A stretch of 64,000 nt of DNA, taken from assembly GCA_024500155.1 (NCBI GenBank), contig CM044873.1, positions 7,383,001 through 7,447,000 of the forward strand. The letters are read 5' to 3'. The stretch is from Chenopodium formosanum. Its lineage: Eukaryota; Streptophyta; Magnoliopsida; Caryophyllales; Amaranthaceae. Each line of letters starts with the position of its first letter. Within the stretch, counting starts at the first letter, position 1. Position numbers and translations under genes: made by a program. The notes beneath the pieces were generated by a model. It had not been told where the DNA came from and did not search any database. It worked only from the letters and a program-made list of their open reading frames with translations. Shown here one piece after another: positions 37,433 to 48,513 of this stretch.

Positions 37433-38869
37433 TTCTCCCCTTACAAATTATCTTTTGCTTTCTAATAACTGTCTTAGGATGAATGATGAGCTTTACGAAT
37501 ATATATATAAGAATCGTTAGTTCAATAATACAAGTTTGTATATTATTGTTACTCGCTTTTTAAATAATAAAATGATTGTCTTAGGTTGGTTGAGTGTTTG
37601 ACTAATAATGTACATGCAGCTTCGATTCACATAGGGGCTCATTAGTTTATTAACAGCAGCAAATGCATGCAAATCACAATTGTTTAATTTATTTTTAAAA
37701 TTTAAAAATGCAACTGATTAAGGAAGAAATTGGAAAATAATAAATGTATACATCATACTATATTTTTGTCTAAGTGCTGATAATTGAATAAACACAAGGA
37801 ACTTGCTTGATTTAAATTTTAGACTCGATAGGAAGTAAAAACCTTAATCACGGAAGATTTTAATTCAAACTATAATCGACAACACCTATGTTACAATCAA
37901 CCTAGCTACTCCATAGTTCATCTTTCATATTTATAAATAGAAACAAAATTTGGTCTAGGATGAAATTTCTAATTTATCGTATTGATGATTAATTTTCTTT
38001 TTTTTTTTTTATTTTTTTTTATTTTATTTTTTTTTTTTTTTTATCTTTAATGCCAATTGATTATTTTCTTGAAAATTAGAGACAAATCTCACAATTTTTC
38101 ATCATCTTCTTTACTCCTCAATTTTTCTGGTTTTCTTTTATGGAAGATGATTCATTGTTTGATAAATTTGATGCAAAATCTATGGACCTTGTAATATATA
38201 TAATGCTGTAGATTGGGTTTATTGGTAACAAACTATAATCAAAATCTTGATTTTTAATGGAAATGAGAGATTTATTTAAACTTAGAAATTACACGTATAT
38301 GCATTAGTGGCGGCAAAGTTCAGTTTTTTGTTTGAGAAACTACATAACTGTTTTTGTTTTGTTTTGTTTTGTTTGTTTGTTTGTTTTTTTTTTTTTTCAT
38401 TTCTTATTAAAAATTAAAGTCAATTGATGAATGAATAAAATTGAACATTAAAAATAAAGGGCCAAGATTAGAACTAATTACAATAGCTACGAGTATATAT
38501 AATTTTATTGTAGCCATTGAATAGTCTTCTTTAAATGAATGGAAACCAAGATTTTTTGGATATATCTTTTGCATTTCTTGCAATACAATGTCTCAACTTT
38601 ATTAGTCTATATTATTCTTACATTAACATAGTCCTAATCATGATACAAAATCAGGTATTTATAATTTGTATCATATATCCGGCCGGGGTTCAATTCGAAA
38701 CCCTTCAAGAACTCTACGAATTGAACATAGATTCATACATACTATTAATGTGATAATGTCTAGGTGGCCAAATCAAAAGGACAATAAACATGTTTTCTAA
38801 TCAAAGTTTCAGCCAAAAAACAATACTTCGTATTATTTATGTACAAATGTTAATCGTAGTGATTAGTGT
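37433..38869. other. Spacer between short-protein genes 2 and 3
   Basis: AT-rich with T-rich runs near 37995-38042 and a GTTTT repeat near 38353-38398. The promoter of copy 2 (TATATATA near 37498-37508) is at the left end. No further gene was recognised. Confidence 0.4.
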
Positions 38870-39328
38870 CTAATTATGTGAGCCAGGTTTTCCCGGGTTA
38901 GTTTTTGGCGTCGGTGGTTTCCTTATATTGAGCTTCCGCGTTTTTTCCTTCTTATATGCCTCAACCTACACAATCACACAAATAATAAAACCCATTAATA
39001 CACTCGTTGTATATAAATACACTTATTGTATACAATACTGTAATTATAACATGTGCTCGAGAGCATGCAAAATTATCTAGGTACACCCACACGTATATAT
39101 GGAAGGAGAAAGAGATAGACTGATAGAAAGACTTACATTGTGAGTAGTCGAATACGAATAAGAGTCAGGGGAGGAGCTGATTATAAGCTTATTTGGAGTC
39201 CTAGGAGAAAAACTTGTATAAATTTCAGGTTGGGAATAATTTCGCTTGAATTTTCCATCTGCATTTACGCTTAAACTCTTCATTTCATTGGATTTCCTCA
39301 TTATACGTAGTATACTTTTTTTTCCCAA
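38870..39328 (-). CDS. Short two-exon protein, Pro-Pro-Thr-Pro family, copy 3 (95 aa)
   Basis: Unknown function. Exons on minus: 39328-39137 and 38965-38870, GTAAGT donor, phase-0 intron. The N-terminal exon is longer and basic (MGKKSILRIMRKSNEMKSL), with a Ser/Tyr-rich stretch near its end. The second exon reads VEAYKKEKTRKLNIRKPPTP and ends Asn-Pro-Gly-Lys-Pro-Gly-Ser-His-Asn. The ending recalls CLE or IDA peptides, but no signal peptide is present and the pattern is not theirs. ATGs at codons 10 and 16 are alternative starts. A TATAAATA box lies about 10 bases upstream of the first ATG, so a later ATG may be the true start. Confidence 0.6.
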
Positions 39329-40128
39329 ATTCTATTTATAGGAGAATTTTTAATATATGATAGTTTTCTCCTTTTGGAGTTAGAATATATAAAACTGTTT
39401 ATGAATATGGTTTAATTTGGAACGTTTATATAATGGATTAATGAGGGAGTTTAGTTTGGTCAGTGAATCTACGCGTTGAAAGTTTCTCAATGTTAAAGTT
39501 TGACTAATCTTGTAGTACTAGGAAGTCAAAGGTTGACTATATATATATTAGTAGCTACTTGCTCAGTTGCTCGACTTGATTGGTATGTGAAATGGGAGGT
39601 TTTTTTGTTTATTTTTTTATTTTTTTATTTTTTTATTTTTACTTTTCAAGTCTACCAACTCTTTAGATGACTTGAATTTTATTAACAGTCAAAGAATTTT
39701 TTTTCATCTTACTTGTTTTATTGATCAATTTGATTTCTGATTCACATTGGTTTGTGCTTAATCTGCTTATTAAAATCGACATTTAACATACATAGTCTTG
39801 GGTTATTAGAGTCTAACATTTTAAAATATGATGTTTAAAGCAGCTATGATTAGGTTCAACTTTGATCTGTTAATTTATGCTGAATCATAAGATTAGAGTT
39901 AATGTTTGTCAATATTCGCCGCCTTTAACAAAGTGTATATTTAATAAACACTTTTATTTTTAATCTGTGTATTCTATAAACATTGTGCTATAGGCCTATA
40001 GTTTAGGTCAAGGTTTATATATGAGCTTGATAAGTTAGACATGCCTACAAAACATGTAACAAACAGTACACCAAATATATTAATTAGAGTTTGAAATTCC
40101 AATTACGGGGTAGCTTATAACCAATTAC

Positions 40129-40387
40129 TCTCTCCGTTTTTAAATACTTGCTTCACTTTTCTTTTGCGGCAGTTTTTAAATACTTACTCCATTTCTTTAT
40201 TTAAAAAGTTTTTATAGTATTTAATTCATTTCTCTTTAACTAGTGGGACCCAATTTTATTACTTCTACATTCTCTCTCCTCCAAATTACCTTCTAGTAAC
40301 CCAATTACATTATCTCTATATTTTAAAACTTTTTTCAATTTCTCCTAAAACTCTGCGCATGGAGAAATTATTTATAAACGGAGAGAT
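40129..40387. mobile_element. Stowaway-like MITE, diverged, TSD TA
   Basis: It begins CTCTCTCCGTTTTTAAATA and ends TTTATAAACGGAGAGAT, with TA flanks. An internal partial copy of the terminus occurs near 40176-40200. Confidence 0.6.
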
Positions 40388-40461
40388 TAATTAACAGTTC
40401 GCTTTCAAAAAAAAAAAAAAAAAAAAAAAATAATAGTTCAACATGAAAATAAATACAAGTA

Positions 40462-40725
40462 CTTCCTCTGTTCTTTTTTACTTGACCTGTTTCCTTTATC
40501 ACGCTTGTCAATGCAAAACTTTAATGATCAATAACTTTAATTCTACATAAGTAAAAATTATAAAAGTTATATACTACGTATTATGATAGTACTTATTGAG
40601 ATGAATTCAAAAAGGTCCTACATGAATATGTTTTTCCTCACATATTTTTCACAAAGGACGGTCAAAGGAGGGGTGATAAATAGTGTAAAAGTCAAAGCAG
40701 GTCAAGTAAAAAAGAACGGAGGATG
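40462..40725. mobile_element. Stowaway MITE (264 bp), TSD TA
   Basis: It begins CTTCCTCTGTTCTTTTTTAC (continuing TTGACC) and ends GGTCAAGTAAAAAAGAACGG (continuing AGGATG), with TA at both flanks. Confidence 0.8.
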
Positions 40726-40929
40726 TACTACTTCTTAAGGGAATAAATCCAAGCCACCATGCTACACTAGTCTTAAAAAACTTGCAGTGAGAGCTAGTCC
40801 AACGTTCTTAGCTAGCTTACTATTAGCGTGATAACTTGTAAGGTAGCCTTTGAAATTTATATGCCTAGTTCACAGATTACTACGCTCACAAACGTATTTT
40901 GCAGAGAAATCACCATGATCTATCACAAA

Positions 40930-41676
40930 TTATAAAATATCTAATGGCAATTGGCAGATAGAACGAAGATCGTTCACAAAATCTTGTTGGGCATGTTGGC
41001 TCATATTGAAACTTGGCTCCTTCTGCAAATAGATGGCAAAATGATCGATATTATTATCAATACAAGTATACAACACATTAAATTATATACGTTTTCCGTT
41101 TCTTTATAGTTACAACGCTTTCCTAAAACGGAAATGTCACAATAGTTACAACACACCAAAAAGGAAGGTTTTTATGGTGAAAATTGTACTAATACCTTTA
41201 TTTAAAGCACATGACCTACTTGTTAAATTCAAAACAATTTCTTAATCCTATTTTAAGTGTATTATATCATGTGAGATTCACTTTTCTTAAATATCGTGAT
41301 TAAGTGTGTGTTACAACTATAAAGAAAAGGAGGAATGTCTTGGGTCATTACAAAAATAATCAATTGTATATTATGAACTATTGTTATGGTGAGTACTTAT
41401 TTATATTCATACGAAAATAAATATACCTGAGCCACCATGGTTATATCAAATGAGCCATTGATTGGGAGAGCATTGATGTTGGTGATAGGTACGATTCTCT
41501 ATCTCTTGGATGATATTGACCAAAACACCATTTTGTATTTTTTGGTTGTAAAAATTGAATTGAATGTTCTCTTTTGAAAATTTAACTTTAATCTTTGCAA
41601 TTTGCTCATCATCACTGAATATAGAGTAGGAATCATCTTTGCAAGAAGATGAGATGCCGCTATCATTTTCATCCAT
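40930..41676 (-). pseudogene. bHLH clade IVa ACT-like domain only, copy A, frameshifted
   Basis: This is a relative of bHLH18/19/20/25 (NAI1, TSAR group), containing only the acidic Ser-Ser-Cys linker and the C-terminal ACT-like dimerisation domain. Exons on minus: 41676-41427 and 41022-40930. Visible: GISSSCKDDS, AKIKVKFSKENIQFNFYNQK, then GVLVNIIQEIENR. Compared with copy B, about five bases are missing after ENR near 41490, so the frame shifts, giving a stop before the first exon ends. Beyond the shift the homologous sequence (ITNINALPINGSFDIT) and second exon (KEPSFNMSQHAQQDFVNDLR) are intact. No bHLH domain lies upstream: a 2.45-kb Mutator-like element sits in its leader, 13 bases beyond the ATG. 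Confidence 0.78.
41089..41336. mobile_element. Stowaway-like MITE in the intron of ACT-like copy A, degenerate
   Basis: TTTCTTTATAGTTACAAC faces GTTACAACTATAAAGAAA. The outer ends are eroded. The intron of copy B holds a different member at 49559-49675. Confidence 0.5.
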
Positions 41677-41689
41677 AGCCTTATTGATG

Positions 41690-42880
41690 TAAAAATTCTA
41701 CAATGTCATTCTTTAAAAATGACACCACAATTTGCTGATGTGGCAAAGTTTGATTGGCCTATATTTAGTATTTTTATTTTCATTTTGAATTATATTTAAT
41801 ATCCATAATGTATTAAAATTGTATTTCTTTTTTTGTATTCTTTTTAATACATGTATTTTTTTTAAAAAAAAATATATAATTATAAATTATAAAAGTCTAT
41901 TTTTTGTATTATTAATTAATTTTTGAATTTATAATTATAATTAAAAATCACAAAATTAAAATCATTCAACATTGTTCATATTGTTCAACAATCGTTCATC
42001 AATGTTCATACTTCATATTGTTCATATTGTTCATCAATCATGTCATAGATTAGTCTCCTATTCCCAAAATCAATGTTAATTGTTGATGAATTTGCAAATT
42101 TTGACTAAAATCGAGATAGAAATTCGTAAACAAATTGGATTTTTTGCCATTCTTGATTTTAGGTTGTTGTTCATAAAAAAATCTGGACAACAATCTCATT
42201 TATAAGTGTTTGTAAAGGATGAATTCCGCTTTGAATCGTTCGAAAATATGATTTTTGTGGACTCAAATTGTGTAATTTTGTCACAGAACAAGGTTTATCA
42301 AGTTTGTGTCTAGAAGATGAAGTAGTCGCATTTTGATCCGATAAATGTAATTAAGTTTTCACGAAGTTGTTTGCGGGTTAGATAATGACTTAAACTATGT
42401 TTGGTCATTACATTAAGAAAAACAATGTTTTTTATATTCTAGTATATATTAACCTTATTATATTATAAATGTGACAAAATATTAAATTATGATATACTTT
42501 CTCATAATATGTGTAGGCATAATCGTGTAAAGAAAAATATAAATATATGATGTATCTAAAATTGGCAAAAAACATGTTCCTTAACGATAATAAAAATGAT
42601 GGGTCCTAAAATTATGGATATTATATATATATATAAAGATGGTTCCTAATATTATGATATTTTTTTAAAAAAAAGAAAGTTTTTTGAGAGAGAATATTTC
42701 TCTATAAAATTGCTAAAACAAAAGGGGCAAACGTTATTATGGATATGTCAGTTGACAAAAATTTAGATGAATGCTATCAATAAACTATAATTAAGATCAA
42801 TAATAATCTTTCAAAACTAAATGTTTCGGTCAAACCTTCACTAATTGTAAATTCGTAGCAATGTAGTTTGATATTTTGAT

Positions 42881-42965
<85 letters not shown>

Positions 42966-44143
42966 TTTTTGACACACACACATATATATCAAAATAATAA
43001 TCTTTCAAAACTAATTTTTTCTGTCAAAGCTTCAGTACTAATCGTAAATTCGTAACAACGTACTTAGATATTTTGATATCATATATATAACAATTAACAA
43101 AGCTATGTTTGTATACAAATCATATAAACAACTAGTTAGGAATATACCGAAATTACAGGAACTAATTAATTTATATGCCCAAGATTTCAAAAATATTTTT
43201 TTCCAAAATATAATAAGATAATAATCCTATAAATCTTCTTTTACCAAAATGATATGATAAGAATTCCATAACTTTTTTTTTTGGTTATATGTTTAGTGTA
43301 AAATTATGATTTCCTCTAAAAATGGAAATGCAATTGTTAGGTAATTCATATGTGCCTTGAGCACGAGCATATTCCAATTATAACATAAAACTTAATTTTT
43401 TAGGTAATGACCAAAACTAATACTAATGAATGCCACAAGCGAATTCCAATTACAAATTAAAACTAATTTTTTTAAGTAATGACCTAACTAAATACAGGTA
43501 ATTACCTAACGACAAACAAATTACAATAATCGTAGGCCTCGATTATGGATCTAACAGGTTTGCGAAAGAAATATATTACGAACTCTAAAACGCAAGTCAC
43601 GCCTTCATTATCCATTGACCTGTTAAAAAATTGAAAGATTTATGTTTTAAATCATCATAATACACGCTCCTAAGGTTATTTTCATCCTCAAAACCATCAA
43701 ACAACTTGATTTTTACATAAATAAATACTATCAATCAAACCCTAAAACGAAATTTGTATACGAATTATGAAAGCAGATTCGAAAATCAATGCAATCAATC
43801 CGATCTTTGAACGGATTTTTGTTGGTTTGGTCTGAATTCCGATTATACAAGATTTATAGGGGTTTTTAAATTAAAATCATGATTGAAGAACAATGATGAA
43901 TTTTTTATTTTCTAAATTTTAATTAGAATTTAATTTTTAAAAATGATTTTAATAAGATAAAAATAAATTTTTAAAAAGTTATAATTACGTATTATTTAAA
44001 AAAAATACATGTATTTACAGTTGTACATACATGTATAGTATTTTTAGGTATTTAAAAATAAATCAAAAATGGACTAATCATAACATGACACCTCATCATG
44101 TTATGGTGTCATTTTTTGAAAAATGACATAGTAGAAACATCCC
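41690..44143. mobile_element. Mutator-like element (2454 bp), TSD TTATTGATG
   Basis: A perfect 9-bp duplication TTATTGATG flanks it (41681-41689, 44144-44152). The terminal inverted repeats share CTACAATGTCATT..AAAAATGACACCA with the other end's CTACTATGTCATT..AAAAATGACACCA, and similarity continues inward (ATACATGTATTTTTTTTAAA on both arms), so the repeats are long. The 9-bp duplication and long repeats are the MULE signature. No transposase frame is present. It split the leader of ACT-like copy A: the sequence CTGCTTCACATATCAAA after the right end matches the leader of copy B. Confidence 0.85.
42884..42963. repeat. (TA)n microsatellite, about 40 units
   Basis: An uninterrupted TA run inside the Mutator-like element. 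The blocks on either side (42806-42890 and 42996-43085) are diverged copies of one another, so the run lies between two direct repeats. Confidence 0.95.
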
Positions 44144-44152
44144 TTATTGATG

Positions 44153-45285
44153 TGATATATTTGTCTGCTTCACATATCAAAAATACAAGTTCAAATTTTC
44201 GACTTCAAACTTCTTTGTAACCAAAAGTAGTTTCTTAAGAAGAAAAACATGTCGATATAGCAAAAGGTTGACCCATGTTAAATTTCAAAATTTTTAAAGA
44301 CGATACTAAGACTGGGTTATCTATCAACTACATACTTTATGTACTCCCTTTAGTCCTTCCTATCTCTATTCTAGGAAGTCTCAATTAATAGTTTTGACCA
44401 TAACATCAATATATATATTTATTTGTAAATGAAAAAAAGTATCATGAAAATGGTTTATATTATGAACCGAACTCAATATACATTAAATTAAATCTAACGA
44501 AATCCTACATGTTGCATTTTTTTTTTTCCTAATGTACTTGTATAGTTAACCAAAGACTATCAGATCGATCAGTGAGTCCGATCCCAAGCAATGAGTAGGA
44601 AGAACTGCATATATATAGAACATAAAGAATGTATTGCTAGTAACAAAAGTGGAGGAAATACATACGACTAATGAAAGGAAACGAAAGAGTAGGGATTATT
44701 AAGATACTTACAATAACTAGTGATGGACAAGAGTTAGTACTAGTTCTTGTATTGTTACCAGAAAGGGAGAGATAATACAGCAACTCAGGTAGTATGAACT
44801 CACACATCTACCAAGTATATAACTCCATCGATTTCCTTAAGATCTGATTATCATTAATATAATGCGTTAAATAATGTAATGTATTATTGTACGCCTATGA
44901 AATATTAAACCAGGTGTTTATTAGTTTATTTCGGAGTAATGTAATTTATTATTGGCCATGCAGAAGATGATGCGTGATTACTTTATTTTTTTGATAAACT
45001 TAAACAATAAACAAGACCTTATCTTCATAGTATTATTTATGACTTTATGAGATTAATATTACTACGTATTATTTAAGAGTCAAATCTGTATGTAACACGA
45101 AAAAATATATGGAGCTCACTTGAATTAACCTGACAACTTACATTTTTTAGCTTAGATTGAGCAATTTATAAAGGTAGAAGAAAAAAAAAAAAAAAAGTCA
45201 ATCCCTGCGATAGTATAAAGTATTAATATTGATGAATTTTAGGACCTATAAATTCTCAAACTTAGAATGCATCTCGAATTTTAAA
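44153..45285 (-). promoter_or_regulatory. Leader intron, 5' exon and promoter block of ACT-like copy A
   Basis: The leader of copy A continues here beyond the MULE. A GTAAGT donor on minus at 44706-44711 ends a non-coding 5' exon, and a TATATAA-type box lies at 44816-44822 on minus. The block to about 45250 matches 46869-47425 and 51150-51780, for example TTATTGGCCATGCAGAAGAT and GATGAATTTTAGGACCTATA. A partial Stowaway-like end is present near 44341. Confidence 0.55.
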
Positions 45286-45289
45286 ATGA

Positions 45290-45915
45290 TCATACCGTGT
45301 CACCGAGGTTGCTTATAGGGGTTACTTATTTTAGGGTTACTTGTTTGGTCAAGGGTTACTCGATTGGTTATGGGTTACTTTCACACAAAAAACATGCTGG
45401 CCAACTGAGTAATTTAGAATAAGTAACCCTTGACCAACTAAGTAACCCCGATGAAAATGCATTAACCAATGGAGTAACTCCATAATAAGTAACCCTTGAC
45501 TAATTGGGTAACCCCTAATTAAGATGTAACCCCTGAATAATAAGTAGCTCAAATGAGTAACCCCAATCACATAGTGTGGCTAATTAACCACATAGAAAAA
45601 GCAAGTGTTTTGTACAAATTTTTATATGTGGCTGATTATTCATTCAGGGGTACTTAATCTAAGCTTACTCGGTTGGTCAAGGGTTAATTATTTAGGGGTT
45701 ATTTGATCTATCAGAGGTTACTCGGTCGGTCAGAGGTTACTCTCACACGGATAGCGTGCTAACCGACTGATTAACCCTTCACCGACTGAATAACTCCTAA
45801 ATAAGTAATTCCAACGAACACGCGTTAACTGATGACTGAATAACCCCAGAATAAGTAATCCTTAACCGACTGATCGAGTAACCCCTGAATAAGCTAAGTA
45901 ACCACGGTCACACTA
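45290..45915. mobile_element. Unclassified inverted-repeat element rich in GGGTTACT / AGTAACCC
   Basis: The ends CATACCGTGTCACCGAGGTT and, inverted, CATAGTGTGACCGTGGTTAC match imperfectly. Two palindromic halves meet near 45570-45600, where CATAGTGTGGCTAATTAACCACATAG recurs. Each half is filled with GGGTTACT on one arm and AGTAACCC on the other. No coding sequence. The family could not be assigned from the target site. Confidence 0.55.
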
Positions 45916-46052
45916 TGTCACAGAGAAAAAACAATGAATCCTATATAATGTAATTTTTTTTCATTATATACTTGTGTGTATAGTTTACTTTAATTTATAC
46001 AATCAAAAAGTCGCAAAATTGTGAGTAGGAAGAGCTTCATATCCATCGATAG

Positions 46053-46799
46053 TGTTAAACGCGGGCCTGGGCTGCACCCGCAAACCAAGAGAGAGAGTTC
46101 ACTTCACAAGTCTAAGAAGGTGCCATCCCAAAACCATATGACAATAAGAGGAGTAGCTCCTTAGCCTTATAAAGTGTTTAAGACTCTCTTCTTCAACCAA
46201 TGTGGGACACTTACATGTGGTGATACTTAGAAAGTTTTATTCTTCAATACCCCCCCTCACATGTAAGGTCCCTCTGGGCTACACCCGCAAACCAAGAGAG
46301 AGAGTTCATTTCACAAGTCTAAGGAGGTTCCATCCCAAAACCATATGGCAATAGGAGGTGTAGCCCCTTAGCCTTATAAAGTGTTTAAGTCGATCTCTTC
46401 TTCAACCAATGTGGGACACTTACATGTGGTGATACACTTCAACACTCCCCCTCACATGTAAGGTCTCTTTACTCAAGGATCACTTGATCCAATTTAACTT
46501 GGCCCAGAATACTTATGCCATTAAAGGTCCCAAACCATGGGCCTGGCAATATACTCAAGCCATTAAAGATCCCAAACTGTGGGCCTGGTTCTGATACCAT
46601 GTTAAACGCGGGCTTGGGCCGCACCCGCAAACCAAGAGAGAGAGAGTCCACTTCATAAGATCAAAGGAAGTTCCATCCCAAAACCATATGGTAATAAGAG
46701 GAGTAGCTCCTTAGCCTTATAAAGTGTTAAAGACTCTCTTCTTCAACCAATGTGGGACACTTACATGTGGTGATACTTAGGAGGTTTTATTCTTCAATA
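46053..46799 (-). mobile_element. TRIM-type LTR element, tandem array of three LTRs
   Basis: Full LTRs lie at 46053-46246 and 46600-46796. In plus they begin TGTTAAACGCGGGC and end TTCTTCA, giving TG...CA in element sense. Next to the right LTR the minus strand reads TGGTATCAGA, the initiator-Met tRNA primer site. A G-run polypurine tract on minus (plus CCCCCCC, 46250-46256) abuts the left LTR. A third, 5'-clipped LTR lies at about 46257-46440 between them. The internal part is too short for genes. No matching target duplication was found, as expected after unequal recombination. Confidence 0.78.
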
Positions 46800-46868
46800 C
46801 TCCCCTTCACATGTATGATCCCTTTTAAACTTTGTCTCATGTAATTTTTTGGGTTAGAGTGTTTCTTC

Positions 46869-47425
46869 AATACGAGATACGACTAATGAAAAGAAACGAG
46901 AGAGAAAGAGGGATAAAGATACTTCACAGAATCAGTTATGAAGCTCCTTTTAAACATAGTAGCACTGCACACATCTATTGAACGCGATTTTGTTAAGATA
47001 GATCTGATTATCACTAAATAATACGCTAAATAATGTTTTATTGTACTCGTATAAAATAAAAATCAAGGTGTTCATTTGTTTCTTACTATATTATTGGCCA
47101 TGCAGAAGATGATGCTTACTTTTTTTTTTTTTTGAGGGGAGATGATGCTTACTTTTTTATTGATAAACTTAAACAAGACCTTAATTATCTTATTTATGGT
47201 AATAGTATTATTTAAGAGATTAAGTATTATTTAAGAGATTCAGATCTGTAACACGAAAATATAGCTGGAACTCACTTGAATTAACCTGACGAGTGACGAC
47301 AACAACATTTTTTACGAGTAGCTAGCTTATATTGGGCAATGTATAAATTTTGGAAAAACACTAGTAGTAGTTAAAGTATTAATATTGATGAATTTTAGGA
47401 CCTATAAATAATCAAACTTAGCATG
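46869..47425. repeat. Partial third copy of the ACT-like gene promoter block
   Basis: It matches 44650-45250 and 51150-51780 over the leader end (TACGACTAATGAAAAGAAAC), the TTATTGGCCATGCAGAAGAT segment and GATGAATTTTAGGACCTATAA. No coding exon follows, so only the upstream part of the unit is present. Confidence 0.65.
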
Positions 47426-48320
47426 CATGCATGGTGCATGGTTCGTTCATTAGGTCCTGTGTCCTGTCTATTTGGCCAAATTAAGGTGCATGGGAAATAT
47501 TTTTTCATCCATTGTATTTTCAATAAATAATACTGTTTTCACTCCATACCAATGAAAGACCAGCACATGGCTTAATTTCATAGTTATTTTCACTGTGGAA
47601 CTTATCTCTAATGCAGCAAAATTTATTATTAACTAAAGTATTGTTTAGTTTTTTTTTTTTTTTTTGGAAGTTTTTTAACTTAGACATTGTTCTTTTCGGC
47701 TTCTGAGCAGAATAGAGTAGATTTAAGCTAAGGAAAGTAGGACAGAGCAGAGCAGACTATTAATACTCAATACAGCAAAGCTCAACAAAATAGTTTACAA
47801 CAGCTCAAAAGAACATGACCTAATTTGGAAAAAATTGAGCCGAACATGTTTTACCAACTTTTATATTAAGATTGAAATTGATTAAGGAGTGCGCGGTGGG
47901 TTTCCTAGCTATCAACTAAGAAAATTGGCAATGCTTTAGCCAAATGCATTTAGTTTAAGTTTCGCGGCTCTAAAGCAAAAGGGTAATTAAGTATTATAAC
48001 TTAAGTTGGTAATTTGTGTCATGCATGCACTAGCATCTGATACAATATTAAATACGAGCTTGGGCCGCACCCGCATATAAAAAAGAGAGTTCATTTTAAT
48101 TATAATTCAAAGGAGATTGCATCACAAAACCATGCATATAACAATAGGAGTAATCCTTAGCTTTATAAAGTGTTTAATTTACTCTCTTCTCTCATCAATG
48201 TTGGAAACTTATATGTGTTGTTTAAAAAGGCTATGCCGATCTTCAACAATGATAAATATTAGCTTAAGGGATTAAGTAATCTCAACATTCTACACCGCAC
48301 GCAATATAATATCAAACCGT
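47426..48320. other. Spacer with a decayed TRIM LTR
   Basis: Around 48041-48240 a diverged LTR of the 46053 family is seen (AATATTAAATACGAGCTTGG continuing GCCGCACCCGC). The rest is AT-rich with a poly-T run near 47649-47667. No gene seen. Confidence 0.5.
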
Positions 48321-48513
48321 AAGAGTCCAACTAACATGCTTAGCTAGCTTACTATCAACATGATGATTAGTAAGGTAGCCTCTGAAATTAATTAATTTAC
48401 CGTGTTTAATTTCACAACATGCTCACAAATTAAACGTAATTTAATTAGCAATGAGAGATGGTAACAAATTACTCCATATATATATGGTAATTTAACGTAT
48501 CTAATCAGATGGA

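Larger units (their letters stand above)
39342..40929. other. Spacer with two Stowaway MITEs
   Basis: T-rich runs near 39601-39645, then two MITEs (40129-40387 and 40462-40725). From about 40787 the sequence matches the 3' flank of the second ACT-like gene (48316 onward), marking the edge of a local duplication. Confidence 0.45.

Noticed and set aside
38870..39328. CLE or IDA peptide precursor
   Set aside because: No signal peptide, and the conserved part extends well upstream as Val-Glu-x-Tyr; the family pattern differs.
45300..45900. Telomere-like or CRISPR-like repeat
   Set aside because: Repeats are inverted and of irregular spacing, without spacers of equal length.
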